Assembly (NCBI GenBank): GCA_964019155.1
Contig: OZ025244.1
Span: 40,779,889 to 40,843,888 of the forward strand
From: Osedax fenrisi
Taxonomy: Eukaryota; Annelida; Polychaeta; Sabellida; Siboglinidae
Length of the DNA stretch: 64,000 nucleotides
Reading direction: 5' to 3'
In this document: positions 1 through 12,001 of the stretch, piece after piece
Position numbering within the stretch: position 1 is the first letter of the stretch
Layout of the letters: every line of letters starts with the position of its first letter
Translations under genes and position numbers: made by a program
The notes under the pieces: model-generated
The model's input: only the letters and a program-made list of their open reading frames with translations
The model's database searches: none
Told to the model about the DNA's origin: nothing

Positions 1-340
1 GATTTTTAAATAATTTGAGGGATATAATAGGAGGGAATGAATTCCATAGAATTGGATCGGAATTTCTAAAAAGTCTAGACTTTTGATTAGTTTTACTAGA
101 GTTCCTGGTGACAAGGTAGGATAATTTTAATATGGTAATGGTAATGACGAGAATGTAATATTGTAAATTATTCAATTAAATCTGATATTTTACCATATAG
201 TTGAAAGAATATATAGATATGTAGTATATGATAATACAGAGGTAAACGGGTAGTAATATATGAGATGATTTATGAGATATTGTAATATAGTTATTCAGTT
301 ATTTTATAAAACCAATAGTAAGTATTGATAAAAACTATGT
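1..340. other. Unassigned window edge with short open 5' segment
   Basis: Positions 3-76 on the + strand are open from the window edge to a TGA and end in the residues EFLKSLDF. This could be the C-terminus of an unseen gene or transposon ORF; I do not recognise it. The remainder to 340 is G- and T-skewed on the + strand, for example GGTAATGGTAATGACGAG near 135, unlike the usual AT-only filler. No RNA gene or domain is recognisable. Confidence 0.2.
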
Positions 341-535
341 TTAAAATATATAGAAATCAAGATATTGTGATAAAAATTAATTTTCAATAAATGTCATTTG
401 AATATATATATATATATAAAAAAATTATTTGTTAAGGTTTATATGAGTTTATTTTTATAGAAAAACTAAAATAATTAACAATAACATATTTTATTATAAA
501 AGTCAATATGAAGAATATATATATAGCATATATTA
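341..535 (-). repeat. 3' UTR fragment of Jockey-like family (matches 31.1 kb)
   Basis: This stretch aligns over about 150 bases, in the same orientation, with 31,110-31,270. Shared landmarks are TTTTCAATAAATGTCATT, then TTATATGAGT, then TATTATAAAAG. At 31 kb the sequence is the 3' untranslated region of a minus-strand Jockey-like element, so this is read as a 5'-truncated copy of that family carrying only 3' UTR. A (TA)n run at about 400 interrupts it. Confidence 0.5.
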
Positions 536-1150
536 ATGTATATACCTAAAAAGGATCCCTAGTAAATACCGTTTCTAAGCGGATAAAGAGGAAAGTAATA
601 TTAGGTTATCATAATATATATATATATTATATAGTTTATAATATAAGATATAAATCATTTATATTCGATATTATAGTAACCCGTGCGACTAGTTTTTATG
701 AACGAGGGTATTAAAATCAGAAGATCGGTCAACTAGGATTAGCTGATAATATGTATTTCTATTTAAGGTATACAATATGATATTCATTCTTGTGTTATCA
801 TTCAAAGCGTAAAGACGTGTTTTTTCGCGCGCTCATTCGTGAATAAAATCAGATAAGTCGATATTTTATATATTTAAATTTATACAAATAATACATTAAT
901 AATATTAAATATCAAATAGTATTCTTACTATATGCATTCCTAATAATATAATTAACTTGTAATATTATTTATACATAACTAATATATAGGTAATAAGTTA
1001 TTACTAATTTATAATTACTAACTAATAATTAGTTATATATATAAAATGAATGTGCATATATACATGTGTATACCTTGGTAGAATATTTATATATGTATAT
1101 TATTTCGTATAATATAAAATATCAAATATAACACACATAATGGCAAATAT
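536..1150. other. Non-coding AT-rich DNA with a GC-richer patch
   Basis: No gene or known repeat is recognised. A GC-richer patch at about 665-850 contains CCCGTGCGACTAG and TTTTTTCGCGCGCTCATTCG. It could be the end of a transposon or a regulatory stretch, but no partner end is visible nearby. From 860 on the sequence is nearly pure A/T and leads into the element starting near 1,150. Confidence 0.3.
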
Positions 1151-1168
1151 ATTTGCACATTCTATAGA

Positions 1169-1860
1169 ATGACTAACTTAGAATTATCAGAGTCAATTAA
1201 AAATTACATTAAGGAATTATTTGATAATGACATAAAATTTGTATTAGAAGAAAATAATAAAATAATTAATGAATTAAAAAACACAGTAAATAATCTTGAA
1301 GAAAATATTTCTAATTTTAATACTATTAATATAAAAGATAACGTTAAATCATATGCTGATATTGTAAATACTTAATTAGAAAATAATATTATAAATACAA
1401 TTAATGATACAGTATTACATAATTTAAAATCAATGAATGAAATAAATTCACGTAGTAAAACAATTATATTACATAATGTAAAAGAAATAATTCATGATGA
1501 TAAAAAAACTAAATATGACGAAGAATTTAAAACAGTATCTAATATACTTAAAACAATTTCGTCTATTAAAATGATAAAATTGTATAGAATAGGAAAAATC
1601 GATATTGATAAACTAGTACATGCATATAAAATCAGATCTATACAAATAATACTGAACACGGAAAATGAAAAAAATCGATATTTTAGATAATGCTTTTAGA
1701 TTAAAAAATACAATTTATAATAAAATTGGAATATCACATGAATTTGATAAAAATTAAATACACAAAAGAAATTATTATCAGAAGCAAAAGATAAACCATC
1801 TGATACAATTGTATATAAAGTTAAATTTATTAACAATACTTTCAAAATGATAACATTTAA
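1169..1860 (+). pseudogene. ORF1 remnant of Jockey-like element
   Basis: A Lys/Asn/Glu-rich coiled-coil-like N-terminus (repeated NNLEEN-type heptads) ends in KSYADIVNT, a motif typical of ORF1 proteins in this superfamily. The next segment (1,433-1,690) has KTIILHNVKE and LYRIGK, which fits the RNA-binding core of ORF1. The tail near 1,760-1,855 reads KLLSEAKDK and then TFKMITF, the usual ORF1 C-terminal pattern. Stops at 1,373 and 1,688 and frame changes break it. ORF1 normally coats element RNA; this copy cannot make a full protein. Confidence 0.7.
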
Positions 1861-1889
1861 TATAATTAGTGAAACTAATAATGATTTGC

Positions 1890-4115
1890 CATAATTATAA
1901 TATTAAAAATTATAATAAAATTACATATAATTTGAATACAGATATATCAGTCATTATATTTAATATAAGGAGTTTTAATATAAATATTAATAACTTTTTA
2001 ATATTACTTGATACTTTATATAATAAACCAGATATAATAATTCTTACTGAAACTTGGTTAATAAATACTGATGACCCATCAATATATTTTAATAATTATA
2101 ATATATTTTTAAATAATCGTAAACTAAAAATTAAAAAAGAGGTGGGGGCGTTGATATACTTGCAAATAAATCGTTATATGTATGTGTAATAGACGAATTA
2201 ACTAATTCTATTATAGATGATATTGACATATTATAAATACAAATAAAAATACAACTAAACATATACAAATAATCTCAGCAATTTTTAGATCTCCTAATAG
2301 TAATATTGATTTTTTTAATGATTTATTTTATAATATATATTCCAAATTTTTAAATAATGAAATATATATATATGGTGATTTTATTATAGATTTATTAAAA
2401 TGTTTATTAATTTCTAATAATTTTAAATATATACTAACATAATTAGGACTAACAGCTAATATAACAATACCGACTAATTATTCCAACTCAACGATTGATA
2501 ATATACTTTCTATTAATGATCATATAACAAATAATGGAACCATTGATACTGATATAACAGATCATTGTATTTTATTTTTTTTATATTTACATCATTTTCT
2601 CGGGTTAAAAAATGTGATAATAAAGTGATGTATATTAGAAATGTTAATCAACAAAATATTGAATATTTAAAAAATGATTTTATAAATACAAACTGGCAAA
2701 TAGTATTATCGGAAATGACAGATCCTTCTATATGTTATAATAATTTTATTAATATTTTAAATGATATAGTCAACAAAAATTATCCTTTAAATAAAAAAAA
2801 GCCAACATAAATACCCCGTATAATCCTTTGCTAACTAATAATTTAAAAATGCAATAAAAAAGAAAAATAAATTATTCAGTTTATATAAATCTACTAATTG
2901 CATATCTATACTAAATAGATATAAAAAATTAAAGAATAAAATCAATACAAATATAAAACACCATAAAATAATTACTATAAGCAACTTTTTTCACATATTA
3001 AATAAGAAGACACTTGGAAAATAATTAATAAATTAATAAAAAGAAAAGAAAATGAGTATCCATCTAGGTTTATTTATAAGGATATTTAAATATATGATGA
3101 AATAGATCAATGCAATTATTTTAAAAAGTATTTTGCAACAATAGGAAAAACAATAAATAATGCTATTAAAATTTCATCAGAAAAAAATAGTTTTAAACAA
3201 TTTTTAACAAATTATTCTAAAATTTTTTATTTTTTACAAATAACAAATAATAAAATTATTAATGTAGCAGATAGTATGAAATCAAAAATCTCGAAAGATA
3301 TAAATAATTATAATATGTATTTAATAAAAGAAATTATATATGAAATATTGACTCCACTTAATCATTTATTTAATGTATGCATGATAAATCAATATATCCT
3401 GATAATATGAAAGATGCAATAATTAAACCAATATATAAAAATAATAATATCCAATTAATAACTAATTATAGACCTATTTCTTTATTACCACAAATAAGTA
3501 AAATATTCGAAAAAATCATATATAATAGACTATCAAATTTTATACATAAAAATAATATAATTAATAATAATCAATATGGCTTCATACCAAACTCCAATAC
3601 AACTTTATCATTAATAAATATACAACATTTTATTTTTTTAAATACTAATAATAATAAAAAAAGTAGCAACAATATTTGTAGATCTTAAAAAAGCTTTTGA
3701 TGTCGTAGATCATAATATATTAATTGATAAATTAGAATCGTATGGATTCAGAGGTAAAATGAAAAAATGTTTAAAAAGTAATTCATATAAAAGATATATT
3801 GTTACAAGAATACAATATTCATTATCATTGAAGGATTGTATAGAATATGGAGTACCCCGAGGATCAGTTTTTGGGCCTCTTTTTTATATTATTTATTAAT
3901 GATATGCCAACTATTTTGAAATATGCAGTCAATATTAATCTAAACTTATATGCAGATGATACATCAATTACAATATATGAAGACAATAATGAATTATTAA
4001 CTAAATACCTACAATTTTATATCGATAAATTAGTATATTGGTTCAATATCAATAAACTGTAACTGAATATTGAAAAACAAATGTTTACCTTTTATGAATG
4101 CTAGAATATTAAAAG

Positions 4116-4146
<31 letters not shown>

Positions 4147-4702
4147 AAATTCTAAAATTGAAATTGTAGTTAGCTACAAATTTGAAGGATTCATTTTAGA
4201 TCAATATTTAACTTTTAAAAACATATAGAATATCTAGCTAACAAATTATCATCTATAATATAATTTATGAAAAAAGCTTCATTTTTAAGTAATGAAAATA
4301 TGATTTTATTATATAATTATTTTTTTTTATCTAATATTTCTTATGGCATAGAAATATGGGGAAATACCTATTATGTTATTGCAAAAAAAAATTATCAGAA
4401 TTATTATCAAAAAAATCTTAAATTTAAATCTATTAATTTTAATCAGATTATCAAATACATCTGAATTATTTATTAGTAATAATATTCTAAAATTAAATGA
4501 TCTGGTGATGTTTAGAAATATTATATTAATTTATAAATTGCTAAATAAAAATTACAAAATTGAGTTTAATGAATATTTTACATTAAATAACCGTAATGAT
4601 AGATTCATTTTACCATTAATGAAAACTACAAAATACCAAAATACAATATTCTTCAAAGGTATAAAGTATTATAATGATATAATATTTGGTAATATTCTTT
4701 AA
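1890..4702 (+). pseudogene. ORF2 remnant: endonuclease plus reverse transcriptase
   Basis: Endonuclease motifs begin with VIIFNIRSFN and IIILTETWL (around 1,950-2,060). RT motifs follow in shifting frames: NYRPISLLPQISKIFEKI (about 3,464), QYGF, VDLKKAFDVVDHNIL (about 3,680), YGVPRGSVFGPL (about 3,848) and the catalytic LYADDTS (about 3,948). The C-terminal part has GIEIWGNTYY (about 4,345) and ends at 4,702. At least six frameshifts or stops are needed to join these, so it is an inactive remnant. The enzyme would nick target DNA and prime reverse transcription from the nick. Confidence 0.85.
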
Positions 4703-5215
4703 AAAAATAAAATAACAAATATAAATCAATTGAAAAAAGTTATGAAATTGTTAATCAATATAAAATATAACACTGATATATATTTTTGCAGTGATATTTG
4801 TAATACTATTAAAAATATATTATTTCCTCTAATATTATATTGTAAATTAAACAAATATTTTATATTATAAAACTTTATTAAAAAATCAGTATTAAATAGG
4901 TATTTCTCCATATAAATTTTACATTTTTGTATATTTTACATCATATAAATAAACACAAAAAATAAAACAAAACAGTATTACAAATTAGAAGTATTAAAAC
5001 ATAAAAAAAAAACAGTATTAAATGTTTAAAAATTTTAAAAATTACAATTTATCAAAACTATTTTATATTTATTTTACAAATGTTACGTTTTATATATTTA
5101 AATTTACATAACTAATAAAAAAAAACTAAACAGTATTAAAAATTAAATGTATTAAAATAATAATAAAAAAAACAGTATTTGAATTAAAACAATTAAAAAC
5201 AGTATTAATAACCTA
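4703..5215 (+). repeat. 3' UTR with iterated CAGTATTA motif
   Basis: Between 4,887 and 5,207 the 8-mer CAGTATTA or a one-base variant occurs six times (4,887, 4,973, 5,013, 5,131, 5,173, 5,200), nearly always after an A-run. It follows the decayed ORF2 directly and is probably its 3' UTR, or a diverged tandem repeat within it. A (TA)n run at 5,229-5,253 follows. Confidence 0.45.
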
Positions 5216-5464
5216 TAGTAACCTACAAATATATATATATATATATATATATAAATATTATTGAAATTTACATAAACTATGAGATACAAATATTTAGATT
5301 CTTTAAAAATATTATACTACAATTATGAACAATTTATTAATTATATTTTATACTTTGTTTTGGATGCTAACATGGGAATCAAATATTTGTTTTAGTTTTG
5401 TTTTATTCTTTCTTTTATATTTGTGTTTATTGTTTATTTTAGTATCTATTTTTATGTAATTTTA

Positions 5465-5603
5465 TTGTATTTTATCCGAATGAAGATGATGAAATATGAC
5501 ATTACACAACTGTTATGAGATATTGAATTAAAAAAGCGCATCGCTTTCACTGATTCTCCTTAGACATTGTCTATAAACTGAATTCATTCATTCATTCGTA
5601 TAT
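5465..5603 (+). mobile_element. 3' end fragment of a non-LTR family with (ATTC)n tail
   Basis: The last about 130 bases of a retroposon end in CTTAGACATTGTCTATAAAC and a tail of ATTC repeats. The same end occurs inverted at 20,655-20,800. Two copies that stop at the same short-repeat tail are the signature of 5'-truncated non-LTR insertions. The body of the family is not present in this window. Confidence 0.55.
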
Positions 5604-6720
5604 GCAATACTGAGGAGAACTGTTTAAGTGTCTAAAACGTGAAAATCTCTTTGAAACTTGTCAAAAATATTATTTTTAATTAAACAGTAATACTTTGTTT
5701 AAAGATCATTTTTATTATATTATACGTAATATGTGTAGCTGTATGTAGCTAGGGTGATAATTGCTAAGCGGGTATGTGTCAATTTTGTTATTTTTCTTAG
5801 AATATGAGATATTATGGGGGTATAGAAGTAAGATGAAATATAGCCATAGTTTAAGGAGTTCGAAATAATATCCAATTGCATAGGATGCGAGTTTATAGTA
5901 TAATGAGATTGTAAGGTGATCATTGGGGGAGGTATATTAAGATTTCGCGATTATATTTGTAACATAAGATATATAGTGATAGTGATTATATTAATTATTT
6001 AATAGGAGGGACATTTTATATTACAGTTATAATTAATATTAATGATAAATAATAGTATACAAACGCTAATAGTATCCTTAATACTTGCATTTTGTTTCAA
6101 CACATTTTTCATAAAGATAACATAGATGAAAATTTGTTATGTTCAATAAAATGGGGAGTATTTTTTCATCTGGAGTAGATATATTTTATTGTTCAATATA
6201 GATTGGATGCATATGTTGTTAGCGAAAAGTTTCTAATATATCTTAATGTAAACATAACAGATGTATACTATGACAATTAATAGCTTAAATTCCCAGGTTC
6301 TCCACTGAATAATTTAAATTTGAGATATTATGATAAAATAATAATTTATCGATTAGATATATAATAAACAATAAATCTAAATATATATATATATATATAC
6401 ATATTATATAATAATATAAATATTAAAACAGTATATGTATATTTGAAATTATATATAACAAATAATTATATTTAAAATGAAAACAAATCAAAAATATTAC
6501 TATATATAAATGAATATAATTTAATTAATCAATATTACTATAATATATTTCAATCAAGTAGGATTTGATATATAAATAATATTAATATTCTAAATAATAT
6601 AAAAAATAAATAAAATTAGTTATCATCATTATAATAATAGACCTAAATTAAAGGATGTTTTTTAGTTAAGGTGTAAATAATTCGTATATAATTATGTTAA
6701 TATCTGCACAAAGTTAATAT
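5604..6720. other. Unique DNA with two or three possible micro-exons
   Basis: No transposon is recognised. Segments with splice-like borders are 5,801-5,827 (27 nt, after TTTTTCTTAG, before GTAAGA), 5,884-5,910 (27 nt, after CATAG, before GTAAGG) and 6,202-6,228 (27 nt, before a weak GTTTCT). The first and third are open in phase 1-1; the second is open only in phase 2-2. A G-rich + strand at 5,740-5,960 also leaves a 67-codon frame open on the minus strand. None of these can be called genes from sequence alone. Confidence 0.25.
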
Positions 6721-6721
6721 A

Positions 6722-6770
<49 letters not shown>

Positions 6771-6801
6771 AAATAGTATAAATATATATATATATATATA
6801 T
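6721..6801. repeat. (TA)n microsatellite
   Basis: Two near-uniform TA runs separated by a short TATAAAATAGTATAAA-like spacer. A reading frame of alternating Ile and Tyr across such runs is an artefact. Confidence 0.95.
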
Positions 6802-6915
6802 GTGTGTTATATATTATAAAATAGTATAGATACAATTAACTATACCTATATAATTTAAGATTAGGTAGGACAAATTGTAATGGAATGATTGGTATAGGTA
6901 TTTTTATTGTATTAG

Positions 6916-6981
6916 CTGATATTAATGGAATACCACTAACGTATATTGGACTTAATGGCCATAAATATATACAGAGTCAAG
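6916..6981 (+). CDS. Candidate internal exon, 66 nt, phase 1-1
   Basis: A less AT-rich 66-nt segment follows a pyrimidine-rich stretch ending in TTGTATTAG and stops before GTATTA, so it has plausible splice borders. Read in phase 1 it gives 21 open codons, including NGIPLTYIGLNGH and YIQSQ. It begins with CT after the AG, like the candidate exons at 27,439, 36,063, 37,085 and 54,849. No domain is recognised. It may be one small exon of a gene whose introns carry the transposons around it, or chance; there is no homology evidence. Confidence 0.3.
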
Positions 6982-7016
6982 GTATTAGAAATTCATATAT
7001 TGATATACATATATTG

Positions 7017-7017
<1 letters not shown>

Positions 7018-7068
<51 letters not shown>
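7018..7068. repeat. (TA)n microsatellite
   Basis: A pure TA run just after two copies of ATTGATATACATAT. Confidence 0.95.
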
Positions 7069-7071
<3 letters not shown>

Positions 7072-7456
7072 CCAACTTATTATGTATATGAATAATACTT
7101 TACTTTGGAATAATTTGAGATTAGATATAAGAAAGTATCATTCCATATAATTATTCTATTATAATCTTTAAATAATTATAAATAATATATAGTATATATA
7201 ATTTGTATTTAATATATTTAATGTGTAATTATTTATTTGTATAACATTTATTTGTAATTTAACTTATATTGAATTACATTTTGACATTATAAAAAATACT
7301 AAAATTATATAAAAATTGATAATAAAATAACTATAATAAAATTTATTTATTATAATTATTGTTTACATATGAATACTATTTTTAAATTATTTTAGGAATA
7401 ATTAAATATTATAAATAATTAAAATTATTTAAATGTATGCACATAATATATCAATT

Positions 7457-7477
7457 ATATATATATATATATATATA

Positions 7478-7569
<92 letters not shown>

Positions 7570-7580
7570 TATATATATAT
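7457..7580. repeat. Long (TA)n microsatellite
   Basis: About 120 bases of TA broken only by single C or A insertions. One of the longest TA tracts in the window. Confidence 0.95.
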
Positions 7581-7660
7581 TTAATATATTTTATTTAATA
7601 GTTTTAATTGTCACTATATTTATAATTTGGGCTACATTTTGTTTTTCGTCGTCTTCGTCT

Positions 7661-8444
7661 TTTTTTAGCTGCATTACTTCCCGAGTGAACCTATACAATT
7701 ATATTTTCACGGTTGAGGTTAGGTTGGGTTAAGTTTTAATTTGTGTAGGTTTTTTTTAGCTGCATTACTTCCCGATTGAACATATAAAAGTAGATGTTCA
7801 CTGTTGTGGTTAGGTTGAGTTAAGTTTTAATTTATGTAGGTTTTTTTACCTGCATTACTTCCCGAGTGAACATATAAAAGTATAGTGATATGTGTGTGTA
7901 TGTGTGTGGTAATAGTTATTTTCACTGTTGTGGTTAGGTTGGGTTAAGTTTTAATTTATGTAGGTTTTTTTACCTGCATTACTTCCCGAGTGAACCTATA
8001 AAAGTATATTTTCACGGTTGTGGTTAGGTTGGGTTAAGTTTTAATTTTTGTAGGTTTTTTTTAGTTGCATTACTTCCCGAATGAGCTTATAAAAGTATAT
8101 TTTCACGGTTATGGTTAGTTTGGGTAAGTTTTAATTTGTGTAGGTTTTTTTTAGCTGCATTACTTACCGAGTTTACCTATAAAAGTATATTAATATATAT
8201 TGTTATTTTTACAGTTGTGGTTAGGTTGGGTTAAGTTTTAATTTGTGTATGTTTTTTTTAGTTGCATTACTTCCAGAGTGAACCTATACAAGTATATTTT
8301 CACAGTTGTGGTTAGGTTGGGTTAAGTTTTAATTTGTGTAGATTTTTTTTAGCTGAATTACTTCCCGAGTGAACCTTTAAATGTAGATTTTCACTGTTGT
8401 GGTTAGATTGGGTTAAGTTTTAATTTTTGTAGGTTTTTTTTAGT
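7661..8444 (+). repeat. Tandem array, about 8 units of 90 bp, telomere-like core
   Basis: Eight units start near 7,661, 7,752, 7,841, 7,964, 8,056, 8,145, 8,252 and 8,343. Each has TTTTTTTAGCTGCATTACTT at its head, CCCGAGTGAAC, an AAAAGTATATTTTCAC segment, then GGTTAGGTTGGGTTAAG and TTTTAATTTGTGTAGG. Units are about 90 bp, with insertions in units 3 and 6. The GGTTAGG core resembles arthropod TTAGG telomere repeats and a motif common in insect genomes, but the unit as a whole is a satellite, not a telomere. Confidence 0.85.
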
Positions 8445-8796
8445 TATAAAGTTGTTTTAGTAATAAAGTTCTTTTAATAACTAAGTTGTTTTAGTAATAA
8501 AGTACATTTTTAATAATAAAGTGACCTAGTACATAAGTAACCCTTACACAAGGAGCGTTAGCCTTGATTCCAGTAAAAGAGTAACCTAGTTTTAGTTTAT
8601 TATAATTGTTATTTCTTTCATATTTAGTTCTTCTCTATTGTTTTACTTTATTTTATTATAAAGATTTTATGTATTTTTTTTAATTATGATTATATAATGT
8701 TATAATTTATTTGTATTATTATATTATTATATTAATACTTTTTTTTAGTTAATAATATAAGTTCAATATTTGTAATGATATATTTAATTTATTTTG

Positions 8797-8830
<34 letters not shown>

Positions 8831-9224
8831 ACAGGAATTAATAAAGTAATTATTAAATAATTTATATTTATATATAAATTATAAATGTAGAATATATGTA
8901 TATTATAAGTGATATTTATACTTTATTATTTCAACTTTACAACTATTACATTAAATACTTTTATAAAAATACATAACATAATTTAATAACAGTTGATCTT
9001 TATTACACAAAGAATAATCGTTTAAATAGAGAAACTGTTGAGATATATAACGTTAAATGCATTATACATAACGTTTTTGAATCTGTAAAAACTAAAATAT
9101 TAACCGATGGGTTTTTCATCAATGATAAATTTAACAAATACACTGATGGGATGAAGATGTCAATGGTTTCTAAAAAGTATATATTAATTGTTTAAATATA
9201 ATAATAATATTACTAATATCATAT
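8445..9224. other. Non-coding AT-rich DNA
   Basis: Just after the array is a short irregular repeat of TAATAAAGTTGTTTTAG (8,450-8,525). A (TA)n run lies at 8,803-8,827. No coding signal is recognised. Confidence 0.5.
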
Positions 9225-9313
9225 ATTAAATAAGCAATCCTGAGAAATCCCCACAAATCAGAGAGGTCCCGTGTAAATATGTATTACTATGTTGCCACCC
9301 ACATCAGGGTTAA

Positions 9314-9321
9314 GATGTAAA
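9314..9321 (+). repeat. Left target-site duplication of hAT-like element
   Basis: GATGTAAA here against GGTGCAAA at 17,784-17,791: 6 of 8 match. The sister RTE-like copy on the minus strand near 25,830 has GGTGCAAA once, so the octamer was single before insertion. Eight-base duplications are characteristic of hAT transposons. Confidence 0.7.
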
Positions 9322-10846
9322 CAGGTCCGGCTCTAGGGGTGGGAAAATCTGGAAATTTCCCATTGACCAACAAGAAAGGGGGCCCATGAATTATTTGAGA
9401 ACATTTTTGTGGCTATTAATATAAACAAAATAATTTTTCTTAACTATATTTTTCTTAAACATTCTATTTTATTATATATATTAATATATTATTAATTATA
9501 AAAAATAAAATAATATAAAAAATTGAATAAATATATATTATTTTAAAAGTGAATTTTACGAAAATTACGAAATTTACTAAAATATTATGGAAACACGTAC
9601 ATGAAGATGGTGGATCACATGCAAATAGTGATCATATAGACAATACCACCTCAGAAATATCTGAGTAACAGATACGATAATATTAATCGAATTGATTGAT
9701 AAACTAGAAAGCGATAAATGATACTAGATAAACCTATTAAGGGAATATTATCTACTATATATATAGTAATCTATAGATTATGAGAACAAAATTATTTACT
9801 TTAATATTAAAATTTAATTTAATTCAAGACATTTTTAAAGGATTACATTGATTATAAATTATGAAAAAACATTATTTTATTAAGATGTATAATATTAATT
9901 AAACTAATTAGATATTTTCAAAATTATTGTTCTTAAAATAATTAATGTTCTCTATCTACACGGGCATATTAAAAACATATTTTTCTTTTCATAGTGTATA
10001 TATTTAAATTCTTCAAAATGATTATTTTTTTCTAGAGACTATTACAGTTATGGATTATATTTATATTTTTGAAACGGATATTATTTATTATATATATATA
10101 ATCTAAACATAATACTAAAGGACATTTTGAAATTATTCAACTACTGAATGAATGAATGAATGTTTATTTATACACACAAATAACGTTTAGCGTTATTTGA
10201 TAGATAACCTATTGTATAACAAAAATATAAAATAACAAAATACACAAAAAAATATAAATCAGTTGAAAATAATAAAATTAATTTTTCGAATTAATAACAA
10301 TAAATTAGATTTAAATACGAATAATTTACATTAGTTCTTAGTCATACAGGTAGCGCATTCCATATGTCGGCTGCAGCTATACTGAAAGAACGTTTTCAAT
10401 ATAGTTTGTAATTCATTAATCGATAGTTTGTAATTCTTCTATTGTAATAACCGAGTAGACGCGTTTCTTAGATTCCTCTTGTAAACTTTGAATTATAGGA
10501 TGTTATTCAAATAACTCGGAAGACGATTCTTCAGTACCTTAAAAATTAGTGTTAAATAGCTGAAGGTAGATCTCTGATACATATGTAACCATTTAGAATT
10601 AACTAAGTGATAATTTACTGATTCATGATCATTTAATTTTACACGATGTAAAACTCTTATCGATGATCTAATGATTCTATCTAAGGATTTAGTAGAAGTA
10701 TCAGGAAGGCCATAATATAGAGAATAATAATAATTTATACGTTACATAACTAATGATTTTATTAATATTTTAAAAATTCTAAAAGGTAAGAATATCCTTA
10801 TTGATCATATTTTATATAATTGATAATTAGTTGATTTACTTTGTCA

Positions 10847-11965
10847 TCAAAATAAAACCAAGGTTTTTAACTTTATTGCAAGGAACAATTGTGATAGAAT
10901 CAATGATGACAGAAGGAAAACTGGTGATATTCTAGATATATTTAGAAGTTGAGTTATATTCATATTCAACATTAAGCTATTTTGTAAAAACCAATTTATA
11001 ACCATATTAATACAATCAATTAGAAATACATTATAAGATGAATTGACTATTACTTGAAGCTCAATATACAATTGAATATTATCAGCACAAATTTGATATT
11101 TTACAAATGGAAAATTAGATATAATATTTTTAAGAGGTAAAATATACAGATAAAATAGTAATGACCATAATACAGAACCTTGAGGCACTCCATAATACAT
11201 TTTACAAGTAGATGAATAATGGTTATCAATTTTTATAGAAAATGTTATTTTAGATACGTACGATTTAACCCAAGCTAGAGGAATATTTACAATACCAATA
11301 TATTGAAGACGTTTAATTAACATAGAATGATCAATAGTATCAAATACCGCAGATAGATCTAATAAAATAAGCTGTATATTATAATTATTATTAAACTTAT
11401 TAAAAAATTAATCAAGAATAGAAAGAAGAAGTGTTTCAGGACTATGAAATTTCCTATATGCATTTTATCTAGTATCAAATATTGAATTTAATTTTAGATA
11501 ATTGATTAATTACTTAGAAACTATTCTTTCTAATACTTTACTTATAAAAGGTAATTGGTATATAATTAGATAAACACTCAATATTCAATCCTGGTTTCTT
11601 TAGAATAGGTTTTATTATAGCATGTTTTAAAGATGAAGGTACAATACCATAATGGAAAGAAATATTAATAATATTTAAAATAAATGGAGTTATAACTCCT
11701 ATAGTATAAAAGCAAGCTAATGAAAAAGAGATAGAGGCAATAGATCGATAGGAGAAGATGATGTAGAAGCCAACATAAGATAAAATATAAACATAAGTTT
11801 TCGTAAATGTATTTTTATTTTATTCAATTCACTATTAAACCATGGACAATTATCATGTATTGTAACTAACAATCTCCTAATAGGTGAATAGATATATAAT
11901 AAGTTTAGAATAGAACTATCGAAGTAATTTAGATTTAAATTACAATTTTAAAGTGAATTGATAAT
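10847..11965 (-). pseudogene. Reverse transcriptase part of the nested Jockey-like element
   Basis: In order: HDNCPWFNSELNKIK (linker), SSPIDLLPLSL, HAIIKPILKKPGLNIE (near 11,590), LILLDLSAVFDTIDHSMLIK (near 11,340), then a long open run with YGVPQGSVLWSLLFYLYILP (near 11,160). The catalytic YADD is changed to ICADNIQ near 11,090, so even the open part would be inactive. NYRPIS and nearby RT1-2 motifs are disrupted. The C-terminal domain and 3' UTR run to 10,146. Confidence 0.75.
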
Positions 11966-11966
11966 A

Positions 11967-12001
11967 AAGAAGAAGAAGAAGAAGAAGAAGAAGAAGAAGA
12001 A
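11967..12001. repeat. (GAA)n tail of the CR1/L2-like element
   Basis: About eleven GAA units on +, read as (TTC)n at the 3' end of the minus-strand element right after its AAATAAAATT. Short-repeat tails in place of poly(A) are typical of CR1/L2 elements. Confidence 0.85.

Larger units (their letters stand above)
1151..4910 (+). mobile_element. Degenerate Jockey/CR1-like non-LTR retrotransposon
   Basis: A nearly full-length but decayed non-LTR element. In order it holds an ORF1 remnant (1,169-1,860), an apurinic-like endonuclease (from about 1,895), a reverse transcriptase (about 3,240-4,080) and the C-terminal region (to 4,702). The order ORF1, EN, RT without an integrase or LTRs defines the class. 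The ORFs are cut into at least eight frame segments, so the copy is dead. Its RT most resembles the elements at 45-48 kb and 51-52 kb in this window. The 5' end is not marked by a clear target duplication. Confidence 0.85.

Noticed and set aside
1..300. Mitochondrial insert (numt) on the basis of G/T skew
   Set aside because: No recognisable mitochondrial protein or rRNA motif in any frame.
5720..5923. 67-codon minus-strand ORF as a gene
   Set aside because: It is open because of G/T skew on the other strand; no domain, and possible splice sites on the + strand compete with it.
7433..7732. Open frames of alternating Tyr and Ile across (TA)n tracts (also 6,885, 16,303, 27,000, 44,238)
   Set aside because: Products of TA dinucleotide repeats. 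Only the non-repeat part at 6,916-6,981 was kept as an exon candidate.
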